Shown: positions 1 through 9,305 of the stretch, in pieces
Layout: each line of letters starts with the position of its first letter
How positions within the stretch are numbered: the first letter of the stretch is position 1
Source: Ferrovibrio sp046294345
Lineage (GTDB): Bacteria; Pseudomonadota; Alphaproteobacteria; Ferrovibrionales; Ferrovibrionaceae
Assembly: GCA_046294345.1 (NCBI GenBank)
Contig: JBKBJT010000002.1
Span: 98,024 to 162,023 of the forward strand
Length of the DNA stretch: 64,000 nt
Direction of reading: 5' to 3'
The notes under the pieces: model-generated
What the model was told of the DNA's origin: nothing
Database searches by the model: none
The model's input: only the letters and a program-made list of their open reading frames with translations
Made by a program: the position numbers and the translations under genes

Positions 1-158
1 CGTGATGAACCTGTCTGACCATGCCTGGGTGCTGAACAATGGCAGCCTGATCGCCAGCGGCACGCCGGCGCAGATCGCAGCCGATCCGCAGGTGATCGAG
101 GCCTATCTCGGTCATGGCGCGGCGGCCCGCATGCAGGCTCAGCCGGCGGAGGTGCACC

Positions 159-166
<8 letters not shown>
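1..166 (+). CDS. livG: Branched-chain-type ABC transporter ATP-binding protein (LivG), C-terminal end only
   Basis: Only the last 54 codons lie in the window; the gene begins to the left. The readable frame starts at base 2 and ends at a TGA at 164-166. The tail has the typical LivG ending: a segment of the form VLNNGSLIASGTP, then a run ending in EAYLGHG. Its last bases overlap the next gene by 8 bases (ATGCTTGA), as in many livG-livF pairs and exactly as at the second livG-livF junction in this window. It would be one of the two ATPases of an importer for amino acids, carboxylates or amide-like substrates. The permeases and binding protein presumably lie upstream, outside the window. Confidence 0.8.
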
Positions 167-860
<694 letters not shown>

Positions 861-861
861 C

Positions 862-2145
862 ATGACCGGCATGCCTCCCATGACCCTCGCCGAGAAACTG
901 GTCGCCCGCGCCGCCGGCCTGCAGAATGTGCGGCCGGGCGAGGTGGTCACGGCCAGGGTCGATCTGACGATGATGCATGATTCCGGCGGACCGCGCCGCG
1001 TGGCGCCGATGCTGGAGCGCCTGCAGGCGAAACTCTGGAACCCGGATCGTGTGGTGGTGATCTCCGATCATTACGTGCCGGCCGTGGATGCGGAAAGCGC
1101 CGGCATTCTCGACCTGACCCGCAAATGGGTGAAGGCGGCCGGCGTGACCAAGTTCCACGACATGCAGGGCATCTGCCATGTGGTGCTGCCCGAGCGTGGC
1201 CATCTGCGGCCGGGCATGTTCGTGGTCGGCGGCGACAGCCATTCGCCCACCGGCGGCGCCTTCGGGGCCTATATGTTCGGCGTCGGCGCCACCGAGATGT
1301 GCGGCGTGCTGGTGACCGGCGAAATCTGGCTGCGTGTGCCCGAAACGATCCTGCTGCACTGGACCGGCAAGCTCGCTCCCGGCGTGGTCGCCAAGGACAT
1401 GATCCTGGCCATGTGCGCCAGGCTCGGCATGGATGGCGGCCGCTACCAGGCGATCCAGTATGCCGGCGACACCATTGCCGGGTTGGCGATGCAGGAGCGC
1501 ATGACGCTGTCCAACATGGCGGCCGAACTGGGTGCCCAGGCCGGCCTGATCGCGCCCGATGCCGTGACGAAGGACTACCTGCTGGGTGTTGGCGTGCCCG
1601 CATCCGACATCGATCTCGCCGCGTGGCAGACGGATAAGGGCGCCGTTGTCGCCGAACGCCATGATTTCGATGCCGCCAACCTGCCGCCCATGGTGGCGGC
1701 GCCGCACAGCCCGGCCAACAGCGCGGCCGTCTCCGAACACAGGAATGTGGCCGTCGACCAGGCCTATATCGGGGCCTGCACCGGCGCCAAGATCAACGAT
1801 CTGCGCATGGCGGCCAGCGTGCTGAAGGGCCGGAAAGTGGCGGGGGGCACGCGGCTGCTGATCGCGCCGGCCTCGGCGCGCACCACGGCGGAGGCGGCGG
1901 CCGATGGCACGCTGGCGACGCTCACCGAGGCTGGTGCCATCCTGCTGTCGTCCGGCTGCGGCGCCTGTGCCGGTTATGGCGCCGGCGTGCTGGCCGAGAA
2001 CGAAACCTGCATCGCCTCCACCGCGCGCAATTTCAAGGGCCGCATGGGGGCCGGTTCGTCGAAGGTCTATCTTGGCTCGCCCTATACCGTCGCGGCTTCG
2101 GCCGTGGCCGGCCGCATCGCCGATCCGCGGGAATTCCTGTCATGA
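862..2145 (+). CDS. Aconitase-superfamily dehydratase, large (4Fe-4S) subunit; LeuC/DmdA-like
   Basis: This 427-residue protein belongs to the LeuC/homoaconitase branch, which adds or removes water across the double bond of a di- or tricarboxylate using a [4Fe-4S] cluster. The three expected ligand cysteines are present: C306 in the context GACTGAKINDL, and C366 and C369 in GCGACAG. The substrate motif GGDSHSPTGGAFG is also present. The small subunit follows with a 4-base ATGA overlap, so this is a two-subunit enzyme. Leucine synthesis is unlikely because no leuA or leuB is nearby and the next gene is a lyase of the isocitrate-lyase family. That order recalls the 2,3-dimethylmalate dehydratase/lyase module of nicotinate fermentation. 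The exact substrate is inference. Confidence 0.88.
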   Translation: MTGMPPMTLAEKLVARAAGLQNVRPGEVVTARVDLTMMHDSGGPRRVAPMLERLQAKLWNPDRVVVISDHYVPAVDAESAGILDLTRKWVKAAGVTKFHDMQGICHVVLPERGHLRPGMFVVGGDSHSPTGGAFGAYMFGVGATEMCGVLVTGEIWLRVPETILLHWTGKLAPGVVAKDMILAMCARLGMDGGRYQAIQYAGDTIAGLAMQERMTLSNMAAELGAQAGLIAPDAVTKDYLLGVGVPASDIDLAAWQTDKGAVVAERHDFDAANLPPMVAAPHSPANSAAVSEHRNVAVDQAYIGACTGAKINDLRMAASVLKGRKVAGGTRLLIAPASARTTAEAAADGTLATLTEAGAILLSSGCGACAGYGAGVLAENETCIASTARNFKGRMGAGSSKVYLGSPYTVAASAVAGRIADPREFLS

Positions 2146-2663
2146 CGGCGGCAAACAACACCGGCCGGGTCTGGAAATTCGGTGACAATATCGACACCGA
2201 TGTGCTGGCACCCGGCCTGTATATGAAAAGCCCGCTGGCCGAACTGGCGAAACACTGCCTGGAAACGGTGGAACCGCGCTTCGCCAAAGAGGTGAAGCCC
2301 GGCGACATCGTGGTGGGCGGGCGCAATTTCGGCATGGGATCGTCGCGCGAGCAGGCGGTGATGGCGCTCCGCGAACTGGGGGTCGGTGCGGTGGTGGCGC
2401 CGAGTTTTGCCGGCATTTTCTATCGCAACGCCCTCAATCTGGGCCTGCTGGCGCTGGTCTGCCCGGAAGCCGGCAAGATCCGTGCCGACTCTGTGCTGGC
2501 GGTGGATGCCGCCCGCGCCGAGCTGCGCGATATCGAAACCGGCAAGATTTATGCCTGCGAACCGCTGCCGGCGCATCTGCTGCAGATGATCGCCGATGGT
2601 GGCCTGCTGCCGCATCTGGAAAAGAAACTGAAAGTTCAACGGTCAAAGGAGGCGCAGGCATGA
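2142..2663 (+). CDS. Aconitase-superfamily dehydratase, small (swivel) subunit; LeuD/DmdB-like
   Basis: This 173-residue protein is the mobile swivel domain that completes the active site of the dehydratase encoded just upstream. It shows the substrate-binding segment NFGMGSSREQA and the conserved SFAGIFYRNALNLGLL run; the start has the family pattern KFGDNIDTDVLAP. The length fits the short LeuD/homoaconitase small-subunit class. It overlaps the large subunit and the lyase by 4 bases on each side, so the three are probably translated in coupled fashion and in similar amounts. Function follows from its partner; the substrate is not known. Confidence 0.88.
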   Translation: MTAANNTGRVWKFGDNIDTDVLAPGLYMKSPLAELAKHCLETVEPRFAKEVKPGDIVVGGRNFGMGSSREQAVMALRELGVGAVVAPSFAGIFYRNALNLGLLALVCPEAGKIRADSVLAVDAARAELRDIETGKIYACEPLPAHLLQMIADGGLLPHLEKKLKVQRSKEAQA

Positions 2664-3541
2664 GTAAGCTGCGCGAACGTCTGCGGAGCGGCGAGATCGT
2701 CGTCGCGCCGGGTGTCTATGATGGCCTGAGCGCGCTGGTCGCGGCCCAGGCGGGTTTTGAGGCGCTATACCTGTCTGGCGCCAGCATCGCCTATACCCGG
2801 TTTGGCCGCTCGGATATCGGCCTGGTGTCGATGACGGAAGTGGCCGATACGCTGGGCGCCATCCGCGAGCGGGTCGAGACCGACATCATCGTCGATGCTG
2901 ATACCGGATTTGGTAATGCGCTGAACGTGCAGCGCACCGTGCGGCTGTTCGAGCGCAACGGCGCATCCGGCATCCAGCTCGAGGATCAGGCCAGCCCGAA
3001 ACGCTGCGGCCATCTGGATGGCAAGACGCTGGTGTCTCCGGCCGAAATGGTCGGCAAGATCAAGGCGGCGCTGGATGCGCGTCAATCCGCGGATACCCTG
3101 ATCGTTGCCCGCACCGATGCCATTGCCGTGGAGGGCTTCGATGCTGCGATGGAGCGCGCAGCACGCTACATGGAAGCCGGCTGCGACATCCTGTTCGTCG
3201 AGGCGCCGCAGAGCGTGGATGAGATGCGCACCATCACCAGCCGTTTCGGCAACCGCGTGCCGCTGTTGGCCAATATGGTGGAAGGCGGCAAGACGCCTTT
3301 GCTCTCAGCCGCTGACCTGGCCGAGATCGGCTATCGCCTGGTGATCTTCCCCGGTGGCCTGACCCGCGCGTTGGCCCATTGCATGACGGCCTATTTCGCG
3401 TCGCTGAAACGCAACGGCACCACCGCGCCGTTCCGCGACCAGATGCTGGATTTCGCCGCTCTCAACGCCCTGATCGGCACGCCTGAGCTGCTGGCCCAGG
3501 GCCGCCAGTATGATCCCTCCCGTTACGAGGACCGGCCATGA
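2660..3541 (+). CDS. Isocitrate lyase/PEP mutase family lyase (2,3-dimethylmalate lyase- or methylisocitrate lyase-like)
   Basis: This 293-residue protein belongs to the isocitrate lyase/phosphoenolpyruvate mutase superfamily, which uses Mg2+ to cleave 2-hydroxy acids by a retro-aldol route. The metal-binding acidic segment VDADTGFGN is at 78-86 and the active-site loop KRCGH at 114-118, with C116 as the catalytic cysteine expected of the lyase branch rather than of PEP mutase. The second conserved segment EAPQSVDEM is also present. It directly follows a two-subunit hydratase, so the hydrated product is the likely substrate, giving pyruvate or a related keto acid plus a short acid. Methylisocitrate lyase is possible, but prpC and prpD are not nearby. 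Confidence 0.85.
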   Translation: MSKLRERLRSGEIVVAPGVYDGLSALVAAQAGFEALYLSGASIAYTRFGRSDIGLVSMTEVADTLGAIRERVETDIIVDADTGFGNALNVQRTVRLFERNGASGIQLEDQASPKRCGHLDGKTLVSPAEMVGKIKAALDARQSADTLIVARTDAIAVEGFDAAMERAARYMEAGCDILFVEAPQSVDEMRTITSRFGNRVPLLANMVEGGKTPLLSAADLAEIGYRLVIFPGGLTRALAHCMTAYFASLKRNGTTAPFRDQMLDFAALNALIGTPELLAQGRQYDPSRYEDRP

Positions 3542-5223
3542 TCGATCCCATCACCCTTGCCGTGCTGAAAGGCCGGCTGGAACAGGTCGCCGACGAAATG
3601 GACGCCACCCTGTTCCGCTCGGCATTCAATCCGATCATCGCCGAGGCGCATGACGCCAGCCACGGCCTGTATCACGCGACCACCGGCGAAACCCTGGTGC
3701 AGGGCAAGTCCGGCCTGCCGATCTTCGTCGGCGCCATGGCCTTTGCCGTGAAGGCCGTGATCGACAAGGTGGCCAAGGACGGCAACCTGCAGGATGGCGA
3801 CGTCTACATCTTCAATGATCCCTACGATGGCGGCACGCATCTGAGCGATTTCAAGCTGGTGCGGCCGTTTTTCCGCGATGGCAGGGTGTTCTGCTACCTG
3901 GCCTCGGTGGGGCACTGGCATGATGTCGGCGGCAACGTGCCGGGCAATTACAATCCGGTCGCCACCGAAGCCTTCCAGGAGGGCATGGTGATCCCGCCGG
4001 TGAAGCTTTATGCCGCCGGCCAATTGCGGCAGGACGTGGTGGATATCCTGCGTGCCAATACCCGCCTGCCGGACAGCCTTTATGGCGACATGAACGGCCA
4101 GGTGAATGCGCTCGATCTTGGCGCCAGACGCCTGCATGCCCTGCTGGACGAATATGGCGATGCCACCGTGGCCGAGGCGCTGGCCGAACTTAAGAAGCGC
4201 GCCGCCATCCAGTTCCGCAGCCTGCTGCGCGAACTGCCCGACGGCCGCTATGCCGCCGAGGATTTCCTCGACAATGACGGCATCCGCGACGAGGCCCTGC
4301 GCATCGGCCTGGAAGTGGTGATCGAGGGCAAGACGCTGACGCTCGATTTCTCGCGCACCTCGCCGGCCTGTGCCGGGCCGCTGAATATCGCGCGCTCCAC
4401 CGCCATTGCCGCCTGTTACGTGGCGATCAAGCACATCTTCCCCGATGTGCCGGCCAATTCCGGCGTGCTCGAGCCGGTGAAATTCGTCATCCCCGAAACC
4501 AGCCTGATCAGCGTTCGGGCACCCAAGCCGGTCGGCGGCTATACCGAGACGATCCTGCGCGTCATCGACGTGATCTTCCAGGCCTTTGCCCAGATCGCCC
4601 CCGAACGCGTCAATGGCTGCGCCTATGGCACCATCAACGCGCTGTCGCTGGCGGGCCATCGCAAGGATGGCCGCCGCTGGGTGATGTTCAGCTTCTTCGG
4701 CGGCGGCCATGGCGGTCACCCGCAGGGCGATGGCCTCAATCACGGCAATGCGCCGATTTCGATGGCGACGATTCCGCCGCTGGAAATCCTGGAGGCGGCC
4801 TATCCGGTGATGTTCACCGAATGGAGCCTGCGGGCCGATAGCGGTGGTGCCGGCCGCAATCGCGGCGGCCTGGGCGCGGTCTACGAGATCGAGCTGCTGG
4901 AAGAGGAGGCCGATCTGTTCCTGTTCGGCGAACGCGGCAAATATGCGCCTGCCGGCGTGCTGGGCGGCCATGCCGCGCAGCGCAACCGCTTCTTTTACCC
5001 CAAGGATGGCAAGGCTGCAGAACCGGCCATGGTGTCGAAGCTGCATGACGTGAAGCTGAAGAAGGGCGACCGCATCCGGCTCGAGACACCGGGCGGCGGC
5101 GGCTACGGCCCGCCATCGGAGCGCAAGTCCGAGCGCATCGCCGAGGATCTGCGGCTTGGTTATGTCACCGAAGAGGGCGTTGCCCGCGATTATGGCCGCA
5201 ATGCCAAGGAGGCCGCGGAATGA
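3538..5223 (+). CDS. hyuB: Hydantoinase B / oxoprolinase family protein (HyuB)
   Basis: This 561-residue protein is of the HyuB class, which pairs with HyuA in ATP-dependent opening of hydantoins, N-methylhydantoin or 5-oxoproline-type lactams, and in carboxylation of acetone or acetophenone. Typical segments are IFNDPYDGGTHLSDF, the GHWHDVGG motif, GGHGGHPQGDG, and a C-terminal SGGAGRNRGGLG run with the closing GGGGYGPP. Length is normal for HyuB. HyuA follows with a 4-base overlap. Neither the biotin-dependent nor the gamma-subunit genes expected of an acetone or acetophenone carboxylase are seen, so amide or lactam ring opening is more likely than carboxylation. The substrate is inferred only. 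Confidence 0.9.
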   Translation: MIDPITLAVLKGRLEQVADEMDATLFRSAFNPIIAEAHDASHGLYHATTGETLVQGKSGLPIFVGAMAFAVKAVIDKVAKDGNLQDGDVYIFNDPYDGGTHLSDFKLVRPFFRDGRVFCYLASVGHWHDVGGNVPGNYNPVATEAFQEGMVIPPVKLYAAGQLRQDVVDILRANTRLPDSLYGDMNGQVNALDLGARRLHALLDEYGDATVAEALAELKKRAAIQFRSLLRELPDGRYAAEDFLDNDGIRDEALRIGLEVVIEGKTLTLDFSRTSPACAGPLNIARSTAIAACYVAIKHIFPDVPANSGVLEPVKFVIPETSLISVRAPKPVGGYTETILRVIDVIFQAFAQIAPERVNGCAYGTINALSLAGHRKDGRRWVMFSFFGGGHGGHPQGDGLNHGNAPISMATIPPLEILEAAYPVMFTEWSLRADSGGAGRNRGGLGAVYEIELLEEEADLFLFGERGKYAPAGVLGGHAAQRNRFFYPKDGKAAEPAMVSKLHDVKLKKGDRIRLETPGGGGYGPPSERKSERIAEDLRLGYVTEEGVARDYGRNAKEAAE

Positions 5224-7292
5224 CCGAGCAGACCACCATCCCGCGTTTTGCCGTTGGCGTCGATGTCGGCGGTACCTTCACCGACGTCTTTTTCCTCGAC
5301 GAGGCCAGGGGCCGCATCGATATCGCCAAGGTACCGTCCACCCGCGGCGACCAGGCCACCGGTTTCATCGAAGGCCTGCGGTCCAAAGCCGAGCCGAAGC
5401 AGATCGCCACGGTCGTGCACGGCACCACGGTGGGCACCAATGCGCTGCTGGAGCGCAAGGGCGCGCGCACGGGCATCATCACCACGCGTGGCTTCCGCGA
5501 CGTTCTGGAGATGCGCCGGCGCGACCGGCCCAGCACCTGGGGCCTGTGGGGCCAGTTCATGCCGGTGGTGCCGCGCGACCTGCGGCTGGAGGTGGGCGAG
5601 CGCGTGCTGGCCGATGGCAGCATCCGGCAGGCCGTTGATCCGACCGAGGTGAAGCGCGTGGCGCAGGACCTGCTGGCCCGTGGTGCCGAGGCGGTCGCCA
5701 TCGTGTTCGTGAATGCCTACGCCAACCCGGAGAATGAGCGGATTGCACTGGCGGCGTTGAAAGAAGTCTGGCCGAATGCCTATGTCACGGCATCTTCCGA
5801 CATCCTGCCCGAAATCCGCGAATTCGAACGCACGTCCACGGCGGCGCTGAATGCCTATCTGCAGCCGCCGGTGGGTAGTTATCTGCGCAAGCTGGAAAGC
5901 CGCCTGCAGGGCGATGGCTTCGGCGGGCAACTGCTGATCGTGCAGTCCAATGGCGGCGTGATGAGCGTCGACAGCGCTGCCAGTCGCCCGGTGCGCACGG
6001 CGCTTTCTGGCCCTGCGGCCGGTGTGATCGCCTGCCAGCATATCGCCGTGGCGGCCGGTTTCCCCAATGTGGTGACCTGCGACATGGGTGGCACCAGCTT
6101 CGATGTCTCGTTGATCGCCGGCGGCGAGCCGGCCATGAGCGCGCAGACCGCCATCGATTTCGGCATGGTGGTGCGCGCGCCGATGATCGAGATCACCACC
6201 ATTGGTGCCGGCGGTGGATCGATCGCCTGGATCGACCGTGGCGGCATCCTGCAGATCGGCCCGGAAAGCGCCGGTTCCGATCCGGGTCCGGTGGCCTACG
6301 GCCTGGGCAACGACCGCCCGACCGTCACCGATGCCAATGTGGTGATGGGCCGCATCGACGCCGAGCGGCCGATTGGCGGCAAGCTCAAGCGGCTGGATGT
6401 CGAGGCGGCCAAAGAGGCCATCCGCAAGCACATCGCCGAGCCGCTGGGGCTCGACGTGATGGCGGCGGCCGAGGCCATCATCAAGGTGGCGAACTCGCGC
6501 ATGGCCGGTGCCATCCGGCTGGTTTCCATCGAGCGTGGTCATAACCCGCGTGATTTCGCTGCCATGCCGTTCGGCGGTGGTGGATCGCTGCATGTCGGTG
6601 CGCTGATCAAGGAAGTCGGTTTGGCTTCGGCGCTGGTGCCGCGCTTCCCCGGCGTTACCTCGGCTCTGGGCTGCGTGATCGCCGATATGCGCCACGATTT
6701 TGTGCGCACGGTGAACAAGACCCTGGACGATACCGATCCGGCCATTCTTGACGCGGCCATCGGCGAGGCAGCGGCAGAAGGCACGCGGCTGCTCGATCAG
6801 GCCGGCATTGCCTTCGAGGGCCGCAGCATCACCGTCGAACTCGACATGTCGTATCTCGGCCAGACGCACACCGTGGCCGTGCCGCTGCCCGGCGATTTCA
6901 CCAAACCGGCAAAACTGTCCCGCGACGGCATCAAGTCTGCTTTCGAGGCCGCCTATGCCGCAGCCTTCGGCCGTGTGCTCGAAAAAATCGGCATCCGCGT
7001 GCTGAACCTGCGCGTCGCGGCCATCGGCCGGCGCAAGAAGTTCGACCTCGGCCTGCTGGCCCCGCCGAAGGAAGGCTCGGTCGAGGCAGCCAAGCGCACC
7101 ACGCGCCAGGTCTGGCTCGATGGCGCCTGGCACGAGGCCGGCATCTATCGCCGGCTGGAACTGCCACTGGGTGCCGTCATCCCCGGCCCGGCCATCCTGG
7201 AGCAGCCCGACACAACGATCCTGATCGAGCCCGATCTGGTGGGCGAGGTGGACGGGTTCGGCAACCTGGTCGTGAAGCGGAAATCGGCATGA
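5220..7292 (+). CDS. hyuA: Hydantoinase A / oxoprolinase family ATPase (HyuA)
   Basis: This 690-residue protein is the ATP-binding partner of HyuB. It begins with the ASKHA-type phosphate loop VGVDVGGTFTDVFF (about 11-24), has a second nucleotide motif CDMGGTSFDVSL near 285, the segment GAGGGSIAW, and the Asp/Gly-rich FGGGGSLH motif near 450. In this family ATP phosphorylates the amide oxygen of a lactam or imide so that the ring can be opened. It lies between hyuB and the isochorismatase-fold gene with 4-base overlaps on both sides. Together with the downstream dihydropyrimidine cluster it suggests a strain that uses several cyclic amides, but the two clusters have separate control signals. 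Confidence 0.92.
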   Translation: MTEQTTIPRFAVGVDVGGTFTDVFFLDEARGRIDIAKVPSTRGDQATGFIEGLRSKAEPKQIATVVHGTTVGTNALLERKGARTGIITTRGFRDVLEMRRRDRPSTWGLWGQFMPVVPRDLRLEVGERVLADGSIRQAVDPTEVKRVAQDLLARGAEAVAIVFVNAYANPENERIALAALKEVWPNAYVTASSDILPEIREFERTSTAALNAYLQPPVGSYLRKLESRLQGDGFGGQLLIVQSNGGVMSVDSAASRPVRTALSGPAAGVIACQHIAVAAGFPNVVTCDMGGTSFDVSLIAGGEPAMSAQTAIDFGMVVRAPMIEITTIGAGGGSIAWIDRGGILQIGPESAGSDPGPVAYGLGNDRPTVTDANVVMGRIDAERPIGGKLKRLDVEAAKEAIRKHIAEPLGLDVMAAAEAIIKVANSRMAGAIRLVSIERGHNPRDFAAMPFGGGGSLHVGALIKEVGLASALVPRFPGVTSALGCVIADMRHDFVRTVNKTLDDTDPAILDAAIGEAAAEGTRLLDQAGIAFEGRSITVELDMSYLGQTHTVAVPLPGDFTKPAKLSRDGIKSAFEAAYAAAFGRVLEKIGIRVLNLRVAAIGRRKKFDLGLLAPPKEGSVEAAKRTTRQVWLDGAWHEAGIYRRLELPLGAVIPGPAILEQPDTTILIEPDLVGEVDGFGNLVVKRKSA

Positions 7293-7900
7293 ACGCCAGG
7301 CTGGATCTGAAACGCACCGCTTTGCTGATCGTCGATCTGCAGAACGATTTCCTGCATGCCGATGGCGCCTATGCCCGTGGCGGGGCCAACCTGCCGGGCG
7401 CGGCGGCGCTGATCGCCAACATGAAATCGGTGGTCGATGCAATGCGGGCGGCCGGCGGCTGGATCGTCTCGACCCAGTTCACCCTGGTGCCGGGCCGGGG
7501 CGGCGAACCGCTGATCAGTCCGCATCTGAAGCAGCTGCGCCCCTTTCTGCGCAAGGGCGATTTCCAGCCTGGCGCCTGGGGCCATAGCCTGATCGACGAA
7601 CTCGCGCCGGCCGATTTCATTATTGAAAAGGTGGCCTATTCGGCTTTCTACATGACGCGGCTTGAATTCGTGTTGCGCAAGGCCGGGATCGATACGTTGC
7701 TGGTCGGCGGCATCGTCACCAATGGCGGCGTCGCCAGCACCCTGCGCGATGCCCATGTGCGCGATTTTCACGCCATGCTGCTGACCGATGGCTGCGCGGC
7801 CTTCTCGAAGGAGGCGCATGAGGCCAGTATCGCGTCACTCGGCACCATCGCGCCGAAACTGACCTGCGCCGAGGCAACGGCGCTGATCAACGCGGCATGA
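7289..7900 (+). CDS. Isochorismatase-fold hydrolase with Gly in place of the catalytic Cys
   Basis: This 203-residue protein has the isochorismatase/cysteine-hydrolase fold. D16 (in VDLQNDF) and K114 (in EKVAYSAF) of the usual triad are present, but the third motif reads VTNGGVASTLRDA, so the position normally occupied by the nucleophilic cysteine of nicotinamidase and carbamoylsarcosine amidase relatives is G147. True isochorismatases, which do not use a cysteine nucleophile, also lack it. The protein is therefore not a typical amidase; it may cleave a vinyl-ether or other bond, or act on an amide by an unusual route. It overlaps both hyuA and the flavoprotein gene by 4 bases and clearly belongs to the operon. 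Confidence 0.82.
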   Translation: MNARLDLKRTALLIVDLQNDFLHADGAYARGGANLPGAAALIANMKSVVDAMRAAGGWIVSTQFTLVPGRGGEPLISPHLKQLRPFLRKGDFQPGAWGHSLIDELAPADFIIEKVAYSAFYMTRLEFVLRKAGIDTLLVGGIVTNGGVASTLRDAHVRDFHAMLLTDGCAAFSKEAHEASIASLGTIAPKLTCAEATALINAA

Positions 7901-9303
7901 GCAGGGTCCTGCCGGCCGCGGGCATTGAATTCCCGCTTGAGATTCCGGTGCTGGTGATCGGCGGCGGCGCCTGCGGCCTGACGGCGGCTTTGGCGGCCCA
8001 TGATGCCGGCGCCGACGTGCTGGTGCTGGAGCGCGATCCGTCGCCCAGCGGCTCGACGGCCATGTCGTCGGGCATGATCCCGGCGGCCGGCACGGCATTG
8101 CAGAAGGCGCGCGGCGTCGACGACGCACCCGAGATCATGGCCGCCGACATCCAGGCCAAGGCCCATGGAGAAAATGATCCGGTCATGGTTGCGGCGATCT
8201 GCGCCGCCTCTGGCCCCACCATCGACTGGCTGGTGCAAAGCCATCATGTGCCGCTCACGCTGGTGGAGGGTTTTCTCTATCCCGGCCACAGCAAGCCGCG
8301 CATGCATGCGCCGGCCTCGCGCAGCGGCGCGGATCTGATCGGCGGCCTGCTGGCGGCGACAAATGCCGCCGGCATCGACATCGTCTGCGATGCCACGGTC
8401 ACCACGCTGTTCGCCGATGCCGATGGCCGCGTGCGGGGCGTGGAGCTGCAGCGCCCTGATGGCGCGGTCGAGCGCATCGGCTGTGATACGCTGATCCTGG
8501 CCTGTTCGGGATTCGGCGGCCATGCCGACCTGGTGGCACGCCACATCCCGGAACTGAAAGGGGCCCAGTATTACGGCCATACCGGCAATCGCGGCGACGC
8601 GCTGCTGTGGGGCGAACAGCTGGGCGCCGCCGTGAAGCATCTGGGCGCCTATCAGGGCCATGGTTCGCTGGCGATGCCGCATGCCATACTGATCACCTGG
8701 GCGCTGATGATGGAGGGCGGCTTCCAGGTCAACGCCAGCGGCGAACGCTTCTCCTGCGAACATGACGGCTATTCCGAGCAGGCCATGCGCGTGATCGCGC
8801 AGCCCGGCGGCGTCGCCTGGAATATCTTCGATGAGCGCCTGCACAGGCTGGGCCTCGAATTCGAGGATTACCGCGATGCTCTCAAAGGCGGCGCGGTGAA
8901 AACCGCAGACAGCATCGCGGCGCTGGCCGACCTTTGCGGCCTGCCGCCGGCCCCGCTGGCCGCGACGCTGGACGAAACCCGGGCCTTGGCGGCGGGACAG
9001 GGGCGGGATCGCTTCGGCCGCGACTTCACGACCAAGCCTGCGCTGGCTGCGCCATTCTATGCCGTGAAGGTGACCGGCGCGCTGTTCCACACCCAGGGTG
9101 GCCTGGGCATCGACACCGATGCCCGCGTGCTGCGCGCGGATGGCCGGCCTTTGCCCAACCTGCTGGCCGGCGGCGGCGCCGCCTGCGGCATCTCGGGCCG
9201 TGGCCGCGACGGTTATCTGTCGGGCAATGGCCTGCTGGCGGCGACGGTGCTTGGCGCTAGGGCCGGCCGGACGGCTGCGGCGCTTGTCAAACAGGGAGTC
9301 TGA
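7897..9303 (+). CDS. FAD-dependent oxidoreductase, fumarate reductase/3-ketosteroid dehydrogenase family
   Basis: This 468-residue soluble flavoprotein has an N-terminal Rossmann dinucleotide motif VIGGGACGLTAALAAHDAG (about 19-37), the downstream SGMIPAAGT segment, a GRDGYLSGNGLL run near the C-terminus, and a C-terminal GGLGIDTDARVL motif typical of FAD_binding_2 proteins. Members dehydrogenate or reduce C-C bonds next to a carbonyl group (fumarate, urocanate, 3-ketosteroids). No signal peptide or heme motif is seen, so it acts in the cytoplasm with an unidentified electron partner. It would create or remove the double bond on which the hydratase at 862-2663 acts; this link is inference from operon context. 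Confidence 0.86.
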   Translation: MSRVLPAAGIEFPLEIPVLVIGGGACGLTAALAAHDAGADVLVLERDPSPSGSTAMSSGMIPAAGTALQKARGVDDAPEIMAADIQAKAHGENDPVMVAAICAASGPTIDWLVQSHHVPLTLVEGFLYPGHSKPRMHAPASRSGADLIGGLLAATNAAGIDIVCDATVTTLFADADGRVRGVELQRPDGAVERIGCDTLILACSGFGGHADLVARHIPELKGAQYYGHTGNRGDALLWGEQLGAAVKHLGAYQGHGSLAMPHAILITWALMMEGGFQVNASGERFSCEHDGYSEQAMRVIAQPGGVAWNIFDERLHRLGLEFEDYRDALKGGAVKTADSIAALADLCGLPPAPLAATLDETRALAAGQGRDRFGRDFTTKPALAAPFYAVKVTGALFHTQGGLGIDTDARVLRADGRPLPNLLAGGGAACGISGRGRDGYLSGNGLLAATVLGARAGRTAAALVKQGV

Positions 9304-9305
9304 CC

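Noticed and set aside
862..2663. Leucine biosynthesis leuCD
   Set aside because: No leuA, leuB or other leucine gene is near, and the genes are bound into a catabolic operon with a lyase.
3538..7292. Acetone or acetophenone carboxylase for the HyuA/HyuB pair
   Set aside because: The additional subunits expected for these carboxylases are absent, and the neighbours suggest amide or lactam chemistry.
5190..7442. A 750-codon open frame on the minus strand opposite hyuA
   Set aside because: It is a mirror of a G+C-rich true gene; its translation is rich in Arg, His and Gly and matches no family. HyuA on the plus strand is clear.
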